Shown: positions 16,812 through 24,267 of the stretch, piece after piece
Numbering within the stretch: the first letter of the stretch is position 1
Layout of the letters: each line of letters begins with the position of its first letter
NCBI GenBank assembly: GCA_045545175.1
Contig: JAZQAK010000022.1
Location: 24,282 to 88,281 of the forward strand
DNA length: 64,000 nt
Direction of reading: 5' to 3'
Origin: RGIG6165 sp045545175
GTDB taxonomy: Bacteria; Bacillota; Clostridia; Oscillospirales; Feifaniaceae
Notes under the pieces: generated by a model
Told to the model about the DNA's origin: nothing
Databases searched by the model: none
The model's input: only the letters and a program-made list of their open reading frames with translations
Program-made: the position numbers and the translations under genes

Positions 16812-17486
16812 ATGAGTCAACTTATAAGTACCTACGGATCGCTGTTGCTTGAAGCCATGGGGCAAACGCTTTTACTTGCACTGTGGGGCCTGTTATTCGG
16901 CTGTATTCTCGGAATAATTTTTGGACTTGCCAGTGTCGTAGACAATAAAGTATCCAGGGCAATTTCAAAAATATACGTAAACATAATCCGCGGTGTGCCG
17001 ATGATCGTTCTTGCGTTTTTCGTATTTTACGGTGTGCCGTACGGTTTAAAATCCATTTTCGGAATAAAATTCGTACTTTCATCACTGCAGGCAGGTACGA
17101 TTTGTCTTGCACTCAACTGCGGTGCATATATGTCGGAAATTATCCGTGCGGGAATTCAGGCTATTGATCCCGGTCAGATGGAAGCGGCAAGAAGCCTTGG
17201 TCTTTCATACTGGCGTTCAATGTTCCGCGTAGTTCTTCCGCAGGCAATAAAAAATATGATTCCGAGTATTGTAAATCAGTTTATAATAACTTTAAAGGAT
17301 ACGTCAATTCTGTCTGTTATCGGATTTCCGGAACTTGTTAACAAAGCTCAGAACGTTATTTCAATCACGTTTAAATCATTCCAAACGTGGGCTATTGTTG
17401 CAGTAATGTATCTTGTCGTTATTCTTGCGTTACAGCAGGTTGCAAATGCTCTTGAAAGGAGACTGAACCGTGGCCGTGAAAAATAG
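16812..17486 (+). CDS. Amino acid ABC transporter permease
   Basis: A 224-residue HisM/GlnP-type permease with five to six membrane segments, the signature NIIRGVPMIVLAFFVFYG near the N-terminus and the EAA-loop AGIQAIDPGQMEAARSLGLSYWRSMFRVVLPQA, which contacts the ATPase. Ends with the typical IVNQFIITLKDTSILSVIG. RBS AAGGAGG. It overlaps the ATPase gene by 17 bases, so the two are coupled. Confidence 0.95.
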   Translation: MSQLISTYGSLLLEAMGQTLLLALWGLLFGCILGIIFGLASVVDNKVSRAISKIYVNIIRGVPMIVLAFFVFYGVPYGLKSIFGIKFVLSSLQAGTICLALNCGAYMSEIIRAGIQAIDPGQMEAARSLGLSYWRSMFRVVLPQAIKNMIPSIVNQFIITLKDTSILSVIGFPELVNKAQNVISITFKSFQTWAIVAVMYLVVILALQQVANALERRLNRGREK

Positions 17487-18216
17487 AAACGTAAAAATAC
17501 ACATAGAAAACTTAGAAAAGCGCTTCGGTCACAACGAGGTTTTGAGAGGCATTTCAACCGATATTTACGAAGGTGAAGTTGTTTGCGTTATCGGGCCTTC
17601 GGGTTCGGGTAAATCAACCTTTCTCCGTTGTATAAACAAACTTGAAAAATCAACGGCAGGCGTAATCATTGCTGACGACGTTTGTATAAATGACAAAAAG
17701 GTTGATATAAACAAGATTCGTGAAAATATCGGTATGGTGTTCCAGCACTTCAATCTGTTTGCCAATATGAACGTTTTGAGAAATCTTATGCTTGCACCTG
17801 TGGATCTTAAAAAGGCCACGAAGGAAGAAGCGAAAAAGAGGGCACTTGAACTTCTCGAAACGGTCGGTCTTTCAGATAAGGCGGAAAGTTTTCCCCATCA
17901 GCTTTCGGGTGGACAGAAACAGCGTGTGGCTATAGCGAGAGCGCTTGCCATGAATCCCGATATTATGCTTTTCGACGAGCCCACTTCGGCGCTTGATCCC
18001 GAAATGGTTGGTGAAGTTCTTCAGGTAATGAAAAAACTTGCTGAAGGCGGTATGACGATGGTTGTTGTAACGCACGAAATGGGCTTTGCCCGTGACGTTG
18101 CCGACAGAGTCATATTTATGGCTGACGGTGTTATCGTTGAAGAGGGTACGCCGGAGGAAGTGTTCGGCAATCCCAAGGAAGATCGAACAAAAGAATTTTT
18201 AAGCTGTGTGCTTTAA
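17470..18216 (+). CDS. Amino acid ABC transporter ATP-binding protein
   Basis: A 248-residue GlnQ/HisP-type ATPase: Walker A GPSGSGKSTFLRC, Q-loop GMVFQHFNLFANMNVL, signature LSGGQKQRVAIARALAMNP, Walker B MLFDEPTSALDPEMVGEVL, switch His VTHEMGFA. The start is GTG at 17470, eight bases after AAAGGAG, inside the end of the permease gene. Last gene of the importer operon; terminator at 18219-18252. Confidence 0.96.
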   Translation: MAVKNRNVKIHIENLEKRFGHNEVLRGISTDIYEGEVVCVIGPSGSGKSTFLRCINKLEKSTAGVIIADDVCINDKKVDINKIRENIGMVFQHFNLFANMNVLRNLMLAPVDLKKATKEEAKKRALELLETVGLSDKAESFPHQLSGGQKQRVAIARALAMNPDIMLFDEPTSALDPEMVGEVLQVMKKLAEGGMTMVVVTHEMGFARDVADRVIFMADGVIVEEGTPEEVFGNPKEDRTKEFLSCVL

Positions 18217-18218
18217 AT

Positions 18219-18252
18219 AAAAAAACTGTGTATGGAAATACACAGTTTTTTT
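18219..18252 (+). terminator. Terminator of the amino acid importer operon
   Basis: AAAAAACTGTGTA pairs with TACACAGTTTTTT, followed by more T. Begins two bases after the stop codon. Confidence 0.88.
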
Positions 18253-18266
18253 ATTTTATTAAAGTT

Positions 18267-18305
18267 CAACGGGGGAGATGTCATAAAAATGAATCTCTCC
18301 CGTTG
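18267..18305. other. Long hairpin between convergent genes
   Basis: CAACGGGGGAGAT (18267-18279) pairs with ATCTCTCCCGTTG (18293-18305) with one G-T, loop of 13 bases. No T run follows on either side. It probably contributes to 3'-end formation of the minus-strand nitrilase-GDPD gene; role uncertain. Confidence 0.45.
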
Positions 18306-18347
18306 TAGATTTTACAAGTGTCACCGACTTAAATCGGTTACGTCCTC

Positions 18348-19955
18348 TTATTTTTTGTAACTTTTAACAACCTGTGATATGCGGTTATAGTCGTTTGTAA
18401 GTATTACGTCGATGCCCATATCGAGAAATTCTTTCGTTTCTTCCGGGTCATCTGACCAGAATACGTTTGTGATGATGCCGTGTTCCTTTGCTTTGTCAAC
18501 CATTGCCTGATCGAAACAGCCCTTGAAAAGCTGTACTTTCTGACAACCGTACTTGATTGCGCGATCAACGATTGCCCATCTCGTCTCACTGGTGGGACCG
18601 CCGCCACAGCAACGTGTTATTTCGGGGTAGTCCTTCTGAAGTCTTTCGAGAAGCTCGTCAACACCCGTCATAATATAAACGTATTTTTCACAGTCGTATT
18701 TCTTTATGAGGGATATGATTTTTGCAAGACGGTCAGGACGCTCACAACCGGACTTAAGATGGATATTCATAATGCAGTGGCAGGAGAATTTCTTTAAAAT
18801 CTCTTCAAAAGTCAGAATCTTCAATCCCTTGAACTCATCGGAGAACTTTGAGCCGAAATCAAGCTTGCGGAGTTCTTCGAGAGTGTAGTCTGAAACAAGA
18901 CCTTCACCGTCTGACACGCGTTCAAGATGGCTGTCGTGGGTTGAAACGATTTCTTCGTCTTTTGTAAAACGAAGGTCAAATTCAATCTCCTCAGCACCTA
19001 ATGAAACTGCGGCACCAAAAGCAGGCATACTGTTTTCGGGGGCAACCGTATTGAAACCACGGTGTGCACAAACTCTGGGATACTTCATAACTGCATCGTG
19101 ACGAACGATGGCACTTCCTGCGGGACGGTACTTCCACGGTCTGCGGCCCTTTTCGATATATTCGTAATGTGCCGAAGGGGGATTGCCGTAGCCTGCAGGC
19201 TTGTAATATTTGTTTTTGGGGTCAATTTCTACCGTTTCAAGACCGACACGGCTCTTCATATTGACAAGGATTTCACCTGTGGGGGCAACTACCATGGATG
19301 CGCCGCCTATATCGGAGTTTACGTCCATTGAAACGGAGGAACGGACAACATAGGTGTTTGTGTTATATGCCAGGAACTGTGTTATTACTTCAAGCGCTAA
19401 GTGTGTATCGCTGCGCTGGTGTGAACAACCGATTATAATATCCATATTCTGACGTGCCATATTGGCAAACGCCTCGTAAAAATAGAAGTCGTAGCAGGTT
19501 AAGAAACCGAAACGAAGACCTTCCATTTCAATAACGATAGGCTCTGAGAATTCGAAACTGTAATCACAGTCAAGCCCTATTTTATTGGGGTCAACTTCAC
19601 TTGGAACAAGATGCTGTTTATCATAAGTTCCAACGATTTCACCCTGACGGTTGAATGCATATGTAGTGTTGCGGAGTTTTCCGTTATGAGGTGAACGTGC
19701 ATTTACAAAAACCATTGCATTGCAGCGCTTTGCTGTTTTAGCAACCTCGTCGAGAAGCGGTTTGTTGTGCTTTGCCGATGAGGCATCGCTGAGTTCTTTG
19801 GTAAGTGCAAGGCAAGGAACGTCACTGAGCTCGGGCATTACGATAAGGTCCATTGACTCATCGCACTGAGCCAGAAGCTCAAGTTCTTTTTCGAAATACT
19901 CGTCGGACAATGAATAATCTGTCGAGTAAGGGGGCTGAATAATACATACTTTCAT
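18348..19955 (-). CDS. Nitrilase-superfamily / glycerophosphodiester phosphodiesterase fusion
   Basis: A 535-residue two-domain protein. Residues 1 to about 265 are a carbon-nitrogen hydrolase with the Glu-Lys-Cys triad visible: MPELSD (E42), TYDKQHLVP (Lys near 112) and LTCYDFYFYE (Cys near 153). From about 293 a GDPD domain begins: CAHRGFNTVAPENSMPAF, EIEFDLRFTKDEEIVSTHDSHLER with the metal- and phosphate-binding His, Glu and Asp. Both active sites look intact. No signal peptide, so cytoplasmic. It may release an amine from an amide and cleave a glycerophosphodiester in one pathway, for example of lipid head groups (inference). RBS AGGTGAC. It stands alone. Confidence 0.88.
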   Translation of the reverse strand: MKVCIIQPPYSTDYSLSDEYFEKELELLAQCDESMDLIVMPELSDVPCLALTKELSDASSAKHNKPLLDEVAKTAKRCNAMVFVNARSPHNGKLRNTTYAFNRQGEIVGTYDKQHLVPSEVDPNKIGLDCDYSFEFSEPIVIEMEGLRFGFLTCYDFYFYEAFANMARQNMDIIIGCSHQRSDTHLALEVITQFLAYNTNTYVVRSSVSMDVNSDIGGASMVVAPTGEILVNMKSRVGLETVEIDPKNKYYKPAGYGNPPSAHYEYIEKGRRPWKYRPAGSAIVRHDAVMKYPRVCAHRGFNTVAPENSMPAFGAAVSLGAEEIEFDLRFTKDEEIVSTHDSHLERVSDGEGLVSDYTLEELRKLDFGSKFSDEFKGLKILTFEEILKKFSCHCIMNIHLKSGCERPDRLAKIISLIKKYDCEKYVYIMTGVDELLERLQKDYPEITRCCGGGPTSETRWAIVDRAIKYGCQKVQLFKGCFDQAMVDKAKEHGIITNVFWSDDPEETKEFLDMGIDVILTNDYNRISQVVKSYKK

Positions 19956-20027
19956 TTAAGTCACCTGCTTTTTTAATGTATGAGTTAATTATAATATACT
20001 TATTGTAAAATGTAAATCGGTAGAAGT

Positions 20028-20060
20028 TAAAAAGGACGCCCAAGGGCATCCCTTTTTAAA
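20028..20060 (-). terminator. Terminator after the LysR gene
   Basis: On the minus strand AAAAAGGGATGCCC pairs with GGGCGTCCTTTTT, one bulge, ending in a T run; closes the tdh-kbl-lysR direction. Confidence 0.7.
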
Positions 20061-20067
20061 CGAGTAG

Positions 20068-20973
20068 TTATAAGTTATCTTTTTTGGTGGTGTTTTTTAA
20101 CAATTCTATAAAACTGTTGGTCAAATCAGTAATATCTTTACCCGTCCTGAGAATATATCCGATTATATAACAGTCATCACTTTCAAACGGAATACTTACA
20201 ATCCTGCCTTCGTTGAGAAGAGAGGGCATAATACCCGTGCCTATGGTATAACTGTCGGTTCCAAGCAGACAGTTCATCAGACTTGCTCTGTCGCTGATTT
20301 CTATCTGCTTGTCGCTGTGGATATTCGCAAGTTCTTCGGTAAAAAATGAGTTGTTGTGTTCGCCCTGCTCGTAAGAAATGTAAGGATAGTCCTTTAATTT
20401 ATCAAACGTCATCACGCTCTGTGTTGCAAGAGGATGATTTTTACGCACATATACGTGAGGCTCTGCCTTGAGAACCTCGTGGAAAACGATGCCTCTCTGA
20501 GCGAGATATCTTTCCATAACGCTGTAATCCGTATCTTTTATAGCAATAACGCCGACGTCACAATAAGCGGTTTCGATTTCGCGTATTACGTCGTAGGTTT
20601 TCATCTCACGTAACGCAAAACGGTAGTGGCTGTCTGCAGTATCGTTAACCAGTTTTGTGAAAATATCTGCAACAAAATCGTAATGCTGGGTCGATACGTA
20701 TAACCTTGCGGAAAGGTCGTTACTCGCATATCTGTTGATGATAAATTCACTCTGTTCAACAATCTGTCGGGCGTATCTTGCAAATTCGGCACCTTCATTA
20801 GTTAAGTATATGCCGTTTCTGACACGTTCAAATATTTTTATATTGAGTTCTTTTTCCAAAGATTTGACGCTAACGGACAGACTTGACTGTGCCACGAATA
20901 ATTGTTTCGCAGCTTCATTAAAAGAGCCGTACTCTGCAATTTTCAGCACGTATATACACTGTTGGATTGTCAT
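20068..20973 (-). CDS. LysR-family transcriptional regulator
   Basis: A 301-residue LysR protein. The N-terminal winged helix-turn-helix is clear (IQQCIYVLKIAEYGSFNEAAKQLFVAQSSLSVSVKSLEKELNIKIFER), followed by a periplasmic-binding-like effector domain. Start ATG follows AGGAGATAAT. It lies 33 bases downstream of kbl in the same direction, so it may be the last gene of the threonine operon and control it, though LysR genes are more often divergent from targets. The effector is unknown. Confidence 0.9.
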   Translation of the reverse strand: MTIQQCIYVLKIAEYGSFNEAAKQLFVAQSSLSVSVKSLEKELNIKIFERVRNGIYLTNEGAEFARYARQIVEQSEFIINRYASNDLSARLYVSTQHYDFVADIFTKLVNDTADSHYRFALREMKTYDVIREIETAYCDVGVIAIKDTDYSVMERYLAQRGIVFHEVLKAEPHVYVRKNHPLATQSVMTFDKLKDYPYISYEQGEHNNSFFTEELANIHSDKQIEISDRASLMNCLLGTDSYTIGTGIMPSLLNEGRIVSIPFESDDCYIIGYILRTGKDITDLTNSFIELLKNTTKKDNL

Positions 20974-21006
20974 GATATTATCTCCTGACGTTTTTTGTGA
21001 TAGAAA

Positions 21007-22188
21007 TTAAAGACCCATTTCCTCTTTAACCTGCTTAAAGCAGTCTACGATATAGAGTATGTCCTTTTCTGATAATGCTGCAGATATCTGCGTTCTTATT
21101 CTTGCCTTGCCGCGCGGCACAACGGGGTATGAGAATGCAACTACGTAAACGCCTTTATCCATCATTCTTTTTGCCATTTCTACGGCTTTATGCTCGTCGT
21201 AAAGCATAACCGGGATTATGGGCGTTCCGCCGTCGATGACGTCGAGGCCGATTTCCTTGATTTTCTGCGCAAAAAGCTTCGTGTTTGAGAAGAGTTTTTC
21301 TCTGATTGATAAATCGTTTTCAAGCATTTCCAGAACTTTTATCGAGCCTGCCGCAATAGAGGGGGCTAAAGTGTTGGAAAAGAGGTAGGGGCGTGAACGC
21401 TGACGAAGCAGGTCGATTATTTCTTTTCTTCCTGAGGTAAAGCCGCCTGAAGCACCGCCTAAAGCTTTGCCGAACGTTCCCGTTATGATATCAACTCTGT
21501 CGGATACACCGCAGTATTCAGGTGTTCCTCTGCCTGTGTCTCCCATAAAACCAACGGCATGGCTGTCGTCAACCATAACGAGTGCGTCGTATTCGTCTGC
21601 AAGGTCGCATATTTCCCTAAGATTAGCGACGATACCGTCCATTGAAAAGACACCGTCCGTTGCAATAAGCTTTATACGGCAGTCCTTTGCTTCTTCAAGC
21701 TTTGCACGTAAATCTTCCATGTTGTTATTAGTATAACGGAATCTTTTTGCTTTGCAAAGTCTTACGCCGTCAATTATACTTGCGTGGTTGAGTTCATCGC
21801 TGATTATTGCATCCTCAGCGGTGAGCAACGTTTCAAAAAGACCGCCGTTTGCATCAAAGCAGGAGGAATACAAAATGGTATCTTCCGTGCCTAAAAATTC
21901 GCTGAGTTTCTTTTCTAAGTTTTTATGTATTTCCTGTGTACCGCAGATAAATCTTACAGAAGAAAGACCGTAGCCGTACTTGTCATAACTGCTTTTTGCA
22001 GCGTCGATGACTTCAGGGTTGTTACCAAGACCCAGATAGTTGTTGGCACACATATTTATAACTTCTTTACCGTCAGAAAGTTTTACGTTTGCACCCTGAG
22101 GAGTCGTTATAATCTTTTCGTTTTTGGTGAGACCTTCTTTTTCGATAGTTTCACAGGTTTCCTTAAAATATTTAAGTGCACTTTTCAT
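21007..22188 (-). CDS. kbl: Glycine C-acetyltransferase (2-amino-3-ketobutyrate CoA ligase)
   Basis: A 393-residue PLP enzyme of the alpha-oxoamine synthase family that converts 2-amino-3-oxobutyrate plus CoA to glycine and acetyl-CoA. Visible are MCANNYLGLGNNPEV, DDSHAVGFMGDTGRGTPEY, and GTFGKALGGASGG with the PLP Lys, and RSRPYLFSNTLAPS. The start is placed at 22188, behind AAGGAGTG; an upstream in-frame extension overlaps the end of tdh. It directly follows tdh (11-base gap), so the product of threonine dehydrogenase is handed to it. Confidence 0.95.
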   Translation of the reverse strand: MKSALKYFKETCETIEKEGLTKNEKIITTPQGANVKLSDGKEVINMCANNYLGLGNNPEVIDAAKSSYDKYGYGLSSVRFICGTQEIHKNLEKKLSEFLGTEDTILYSSCFDANGGLFETLLTAEDAIISDELNHASIIDGVRLCKAKRFRYTNNNMEDLRAKLEEAKDCRIKLIATDGVFSMDGIVANLREICDLADEYDALVMVDDSHAVGFMGDTGRGTPEYCGVSDRVDIITGTFGKALGGASGGFTSGRKEIIDLLRQRSRPYLFSNTLAPSIAAGSIKVLEMLENDLSIREKLFSNTKLFAQKIKEIGLDVIDGGTPIIPVMLYDEHKAVEMAKRMMDKGVYVVAFSYPVVPRGKARIRTQISAALSEKDILYIVDCFKQVKEEMGL

Positions 22189-22199
22189 ATTTTCACTCC

Positions 22200-23234
22200 T
22201 TAATCCAATTTTGTCCAGTCGAGAATAACTTTTCCGCATTTACCGCTGTTCATGGCTTCAAAGCCTTTCTCGTATTCTGTTACGTCGAGTCTGTGAGTAA
22301 TGATATTTGAAATATCAAGACCGCCCTGAAGCATAGCAGACATTTTGTACCACGTTTCATGCATCTGTCTGCCGTATATTCCTTTGATAATAAGTCCGTT
22401 GAATATAACTTTTGACCAGTCTATTTTCGTATCGCTCTTCAAAAGGCCGAGAAGTGCGATTCTGCCGCCGTGAATCATACAGTCAATCATAGAATTGAAC
22501 GCAATCTCACTGCCGGACATTTCAAGACCTACGTCAAAACCTTCTTTTATGCCTATTTCATCCATGAAAGTTTTGAGGTCAGTTTTAGCTGTGTTTACAG
22601 TGTACTTAATGCCGAGTTTTTTAGCAAGTTCGAGACGTTCGTCGTTGATATCGGTAAGAACGACGTGTCTTGCACCGACGAATTTACATACTGCGGCAGC
22701 CATAATTCCTATCGGACCAGCACCCGTAACGAGAACGTCCTCACCGGTGAGGTCGAATGAAAGTGCCGTATGTACTGCATTGCCGAAGGGGTCGAATATT
22801 GAGTACATCTCTTCAGGAATATCTTTTTCACATCTGCGCACGTTTTCCTGAGGAATTACGAGATACTGGGCAAAAGCACCGTCACGGTTTACGCCGACGC
22901 CGACCGTATCTTTGCACAGGTGACCGTTGCCTGCGAGGCAGTTTCTGCATTTTCCGCAGACGATGTGACCTTCGCCCGAAACAATATCACCAATTTTCCA
23001 GTTTTTTACTGCATCGCCGACTTCGACGATTTCACCGACGTATTCGTGTCCGATTACACGGGGTGTCTGAATTGTTTTTTGTGACCATTCATCCCAGTTG
23101 TAGATGTGAAGGTCCGTACCGCAGATGGCGGTTTTGCGTATTTTGATTTTTACGTCGTTGCTTCCTACTGACGGCTCGGGAACGTCTTCAAACCACAAGC
23201 CTTTTTCGGGGTATTTTTTTACAAGTGCTTTCAC
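22200..23234 (-). CDS. tdh: L-threonine 3-dehydrogenase
   Basis: A 344-residue zinc-dependent medium-chain dehydrogenase that oxidises L-threonine to 2-amino-3-oxobutyrate with NAD. Catalytic zinc site CGTDLHIYNWDEW and GHEYVGEIVEVG, structural zinc site CGKCRNCLAGNGHLC, NAD fold VTGAGPIGIMAAA, and the C-terminal GKVILDW. The start is GTG at 23234: AAGGAG lies eight bases before it, while the GTG nine bases earlier overlaps that site. N-terminus KALVKKYPEKGLWFEDVPEP aligns with known Tdh starts. First gene of tdh-kbl(-lysR). Confidence 0.95.
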   Translation of the reverse strand: MKALVKKYPEKGLWFEDVPEPSVGSNDVKIKIRKTAICGTDLHIYNWDEWSQKTIQTPRVIGHEYVGEIVEVGDAVKNWKIGDIVSGEGHIVCGKCRNCLAGNGHLCKDTVGVGVNRDGAFAQYLVIPQENVRRCEKDIPEEMYSIFDPFGNAVHTALSFDLTGEDVLVTGAGPIGIMAAAVCKFVGARHVVLTDINDERLELAKKLGIKYTVNTAKTDLKTFMDEIGIKEGFDVGLEMSGSEIAFNSMIDCMIHGGRIALLGLLKSDTKIDWSKVIFNGLIIKGIYGRQMHETWYKMSAMLQGGLDISNIITHRLDVTEYEKGFEAMNSGKCGKVILDWTKLD

Positions 23235-23351
23235 GGTAATCACTCCTTAAATATATAACATACATGTTGTATTATATCATTGGGGAATAAGCACCGCTAA
23301 TATAAAGAAACTATCAATAACATTCAAAAAAGCATATTATTTTTATAATAT

Positions 23352-23376
23352 AAAAAGACATCCAAATGGATGTCTT
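23352..23376. terminator. Terminator-like hairpin, outer copy
   Basis: AAGACATCC pairs with GGATGTCTT around AAAT. The same 25 bases recur at 23673-23697, so the pair brackets the repeat element between them. On the minus strand a T run follows. Confidence 0.7.
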
Positions 23377-23458
23377 GTGTAAAAAGTGAAAAGTGGGATA
23401 CTCTGTGCTGTTTGTTTTTTCGACCGTTGCGGACGGTACCCGAAAAAACGGCACTGCT

Positions 23459-23584
23459 CGAGACTACGTCCTCGCAAAGTCCGCTTAGTTCCATTTTGCT
23501 GACCGCAAAACTCCACCTGCTCCCTTGCTCGTCCTCTATCCCAACACAACGCACTTCGTTCTGCCTTATGTTGGGAGCCCTTTA
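23459..23584 (-). repeat. Dispersed structured repeat, copy 2
   Basis: On the minus strand this aligns along its length with 1741-1866: shared blocks include AGGGCTCCCA, GAGCAAGGGAGC, CAGCAAAA and AAGCGGACTTTG. The first stem is TCCCAACA with TGTTGGGA where copy 1 has TCCCATTGC with GCAATGGGA, so both sides changed together. Flanking sequence adds more hairpins, among them GTTTTTTCG with CGAAAAAAC (23410-23449) and CAAAACT with AGTTTTG (23588-23607). No protein supported. Confidence 0.75.
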
Positions 23585-23650
23585 GAGCAAAACTTATTGC
23601 AGTTTTGCGCCTGCTTCGACGAACGCTTTTGCTTTGCAAAAAGGTTTTCA

Positions 23651-23720
23651 TCCCACTCTCTCCGCCAAAAAGAAAAAGACATCCAAATGGATGTCTTTTC
23701 TCTTGGCGGAGAGAGTGGGA
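23651..23720. repeat. Imperfect 70-bp palindrome duplicating the tRNA-Ser 3' end
   Basis: The left arm carries TCCCACTCTCTCCGCCA (23651-23667), the sense form of the 3' end plus CCA of the neighbouring tRNA-Ser, while the right arm is the true tRNA 3' end read antisense (23704-23720). The two arms match at 32 of 34 positions allowing one small gap, centred on the tRNA terminator hairpin. Confidence 0.8.
23673..23697 (-). terminator. Terminator of tRNA-Ser(UGA)
   Basis: AAAGACATCC/GGATGTCTTT hairpin starting six bases beyond the tRNA CCA end on the minus strand, with a T run after it. Confidence 0.8.
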
Positions 23721-23792
23721 TTCGAACCCACGGATGCTTTCACATCGCCGGTTTTCAAGACCGGTGCCTTCAACCAACTCGACCATCTCTCC
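23704..23792 (-). tRNA. tRNA-Ser (anticodon UGA), CCA encoded
   Basis: Minus strand, 89 bases. Acceptor GGAGAGA pairs with the 3' TCTCTCC, followed by discriminator G and encoded CCA. Anticodon arm CCGGT-CTTGAAA-ACCGG gives anticodon TGA. A long variable arm (GATGTGAAAGCATC) marks a class II serine tRNA; T arm GTGGGTTCGAATCCCAC. The D arm has GGTCGAGTTGGTTGAAGGC. All stems are intact. Confidence 0.97.
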
Positions 23793-23866
23793 GAATGGTG
23801 CGACAATTATATTATCACAAAAAAATATGCTTGTCAATTGTTTTTTTTTAAAACAGGCATATTATA

Positions 23867-23916
23867 TTGACAAAGTGAATATTTAATGATAATATATGAA
23901 CAAATATTCATATGAA
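23867..23916 (+). promoter_or_regulatory. Promoter and ArsR/SmtB-type operator
   Basis: TTGACA (23867-23872), 17-base spacer, TAATAT (23890-23895). Overlapping the -10 box is ATATGAA-CAAATA-TTCATAT (23894-23913), the TGAA-N6-TTCA pattern of SmtB/CadC operators, with the further palindrome TTCATATGAA at 23907-23916. Confidence 0.82.
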
Positions 23917-23927
23917 TGGAGGCACAT

Positions 23928-24263
23928 ATGTCGGAACATAACCATAATCATATACTTGAAAAAGTGAGAAACGAACTGCCTACGGATGAACTTATATGCG
24001 ACCTTGCAGATTTATATAAGGTGTTCGGGGATACGACGAGGATGAAAATTCTCTTTGCATTGCTTGAGTCGGAAATGTGTGTCTGTGCGATAGCGGAATT
24101 GCTTTCAATGAACCAATCAGCCATTTCGCATCAACTGAAAGTGCTGAAAAATGCCAACCTTGTCGGCAATCGCAGGGAGGGTAAGACGATATATTATTTT
24201 CTTGCCGATGACCACGTGAAAACCATTATAGCGCAGGGCTTTGAGCATCTTATTGAGGAGTAA
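23928..24263 (+). CDS. ArsR/SmtB-family metal-sensing repressor
   Basis: A 111-residue winged-helix repressor. It keeps the zinc site of SmtB/CzrA in the last helix: D94-x-H96 and H107-x2-E110. It also has C51-V-C53 at the start of the recognition region (EMCVCAIAELLSMNQSAISHQLKVL), as in ArsR/CadC sensors, and a His-rich N-terminus (SEHNHNH). Metal binding would release it from the upstream operator. Start at 23928 follows GGAGG by five bases. The P-type ATPase starts four bases downstream, so this is a classic zinc/cadmium resistance pair. Confidence 0.93.
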   Translation: MSEHNHNHILEKVRNELPTDELICDLADLYKVFGDTTRMKILFALLESEMCVCAIAELLSMNQSAISHQLKVLKNANLVGNRREGKTIYYFLADDHVKTIIAQGFEHLIEE

Positions 24264-24267
24264 TTCG

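Noticed and set aside
23352..23792. Integrative element attachment site at tRNA-Ser
   Set aside because: The duplicated tRNA end is inverted, whereas integration gives direct repeats, and no integrase is present.
23343..23886. Several short proteins on both strands, some resembling 'GESGIRTHG' or 'ERVGFEPT' proteins common in databases
   Set aside because: These are translations of the tRNA-Ser gene and its flanks, a well-known annotation artefact.
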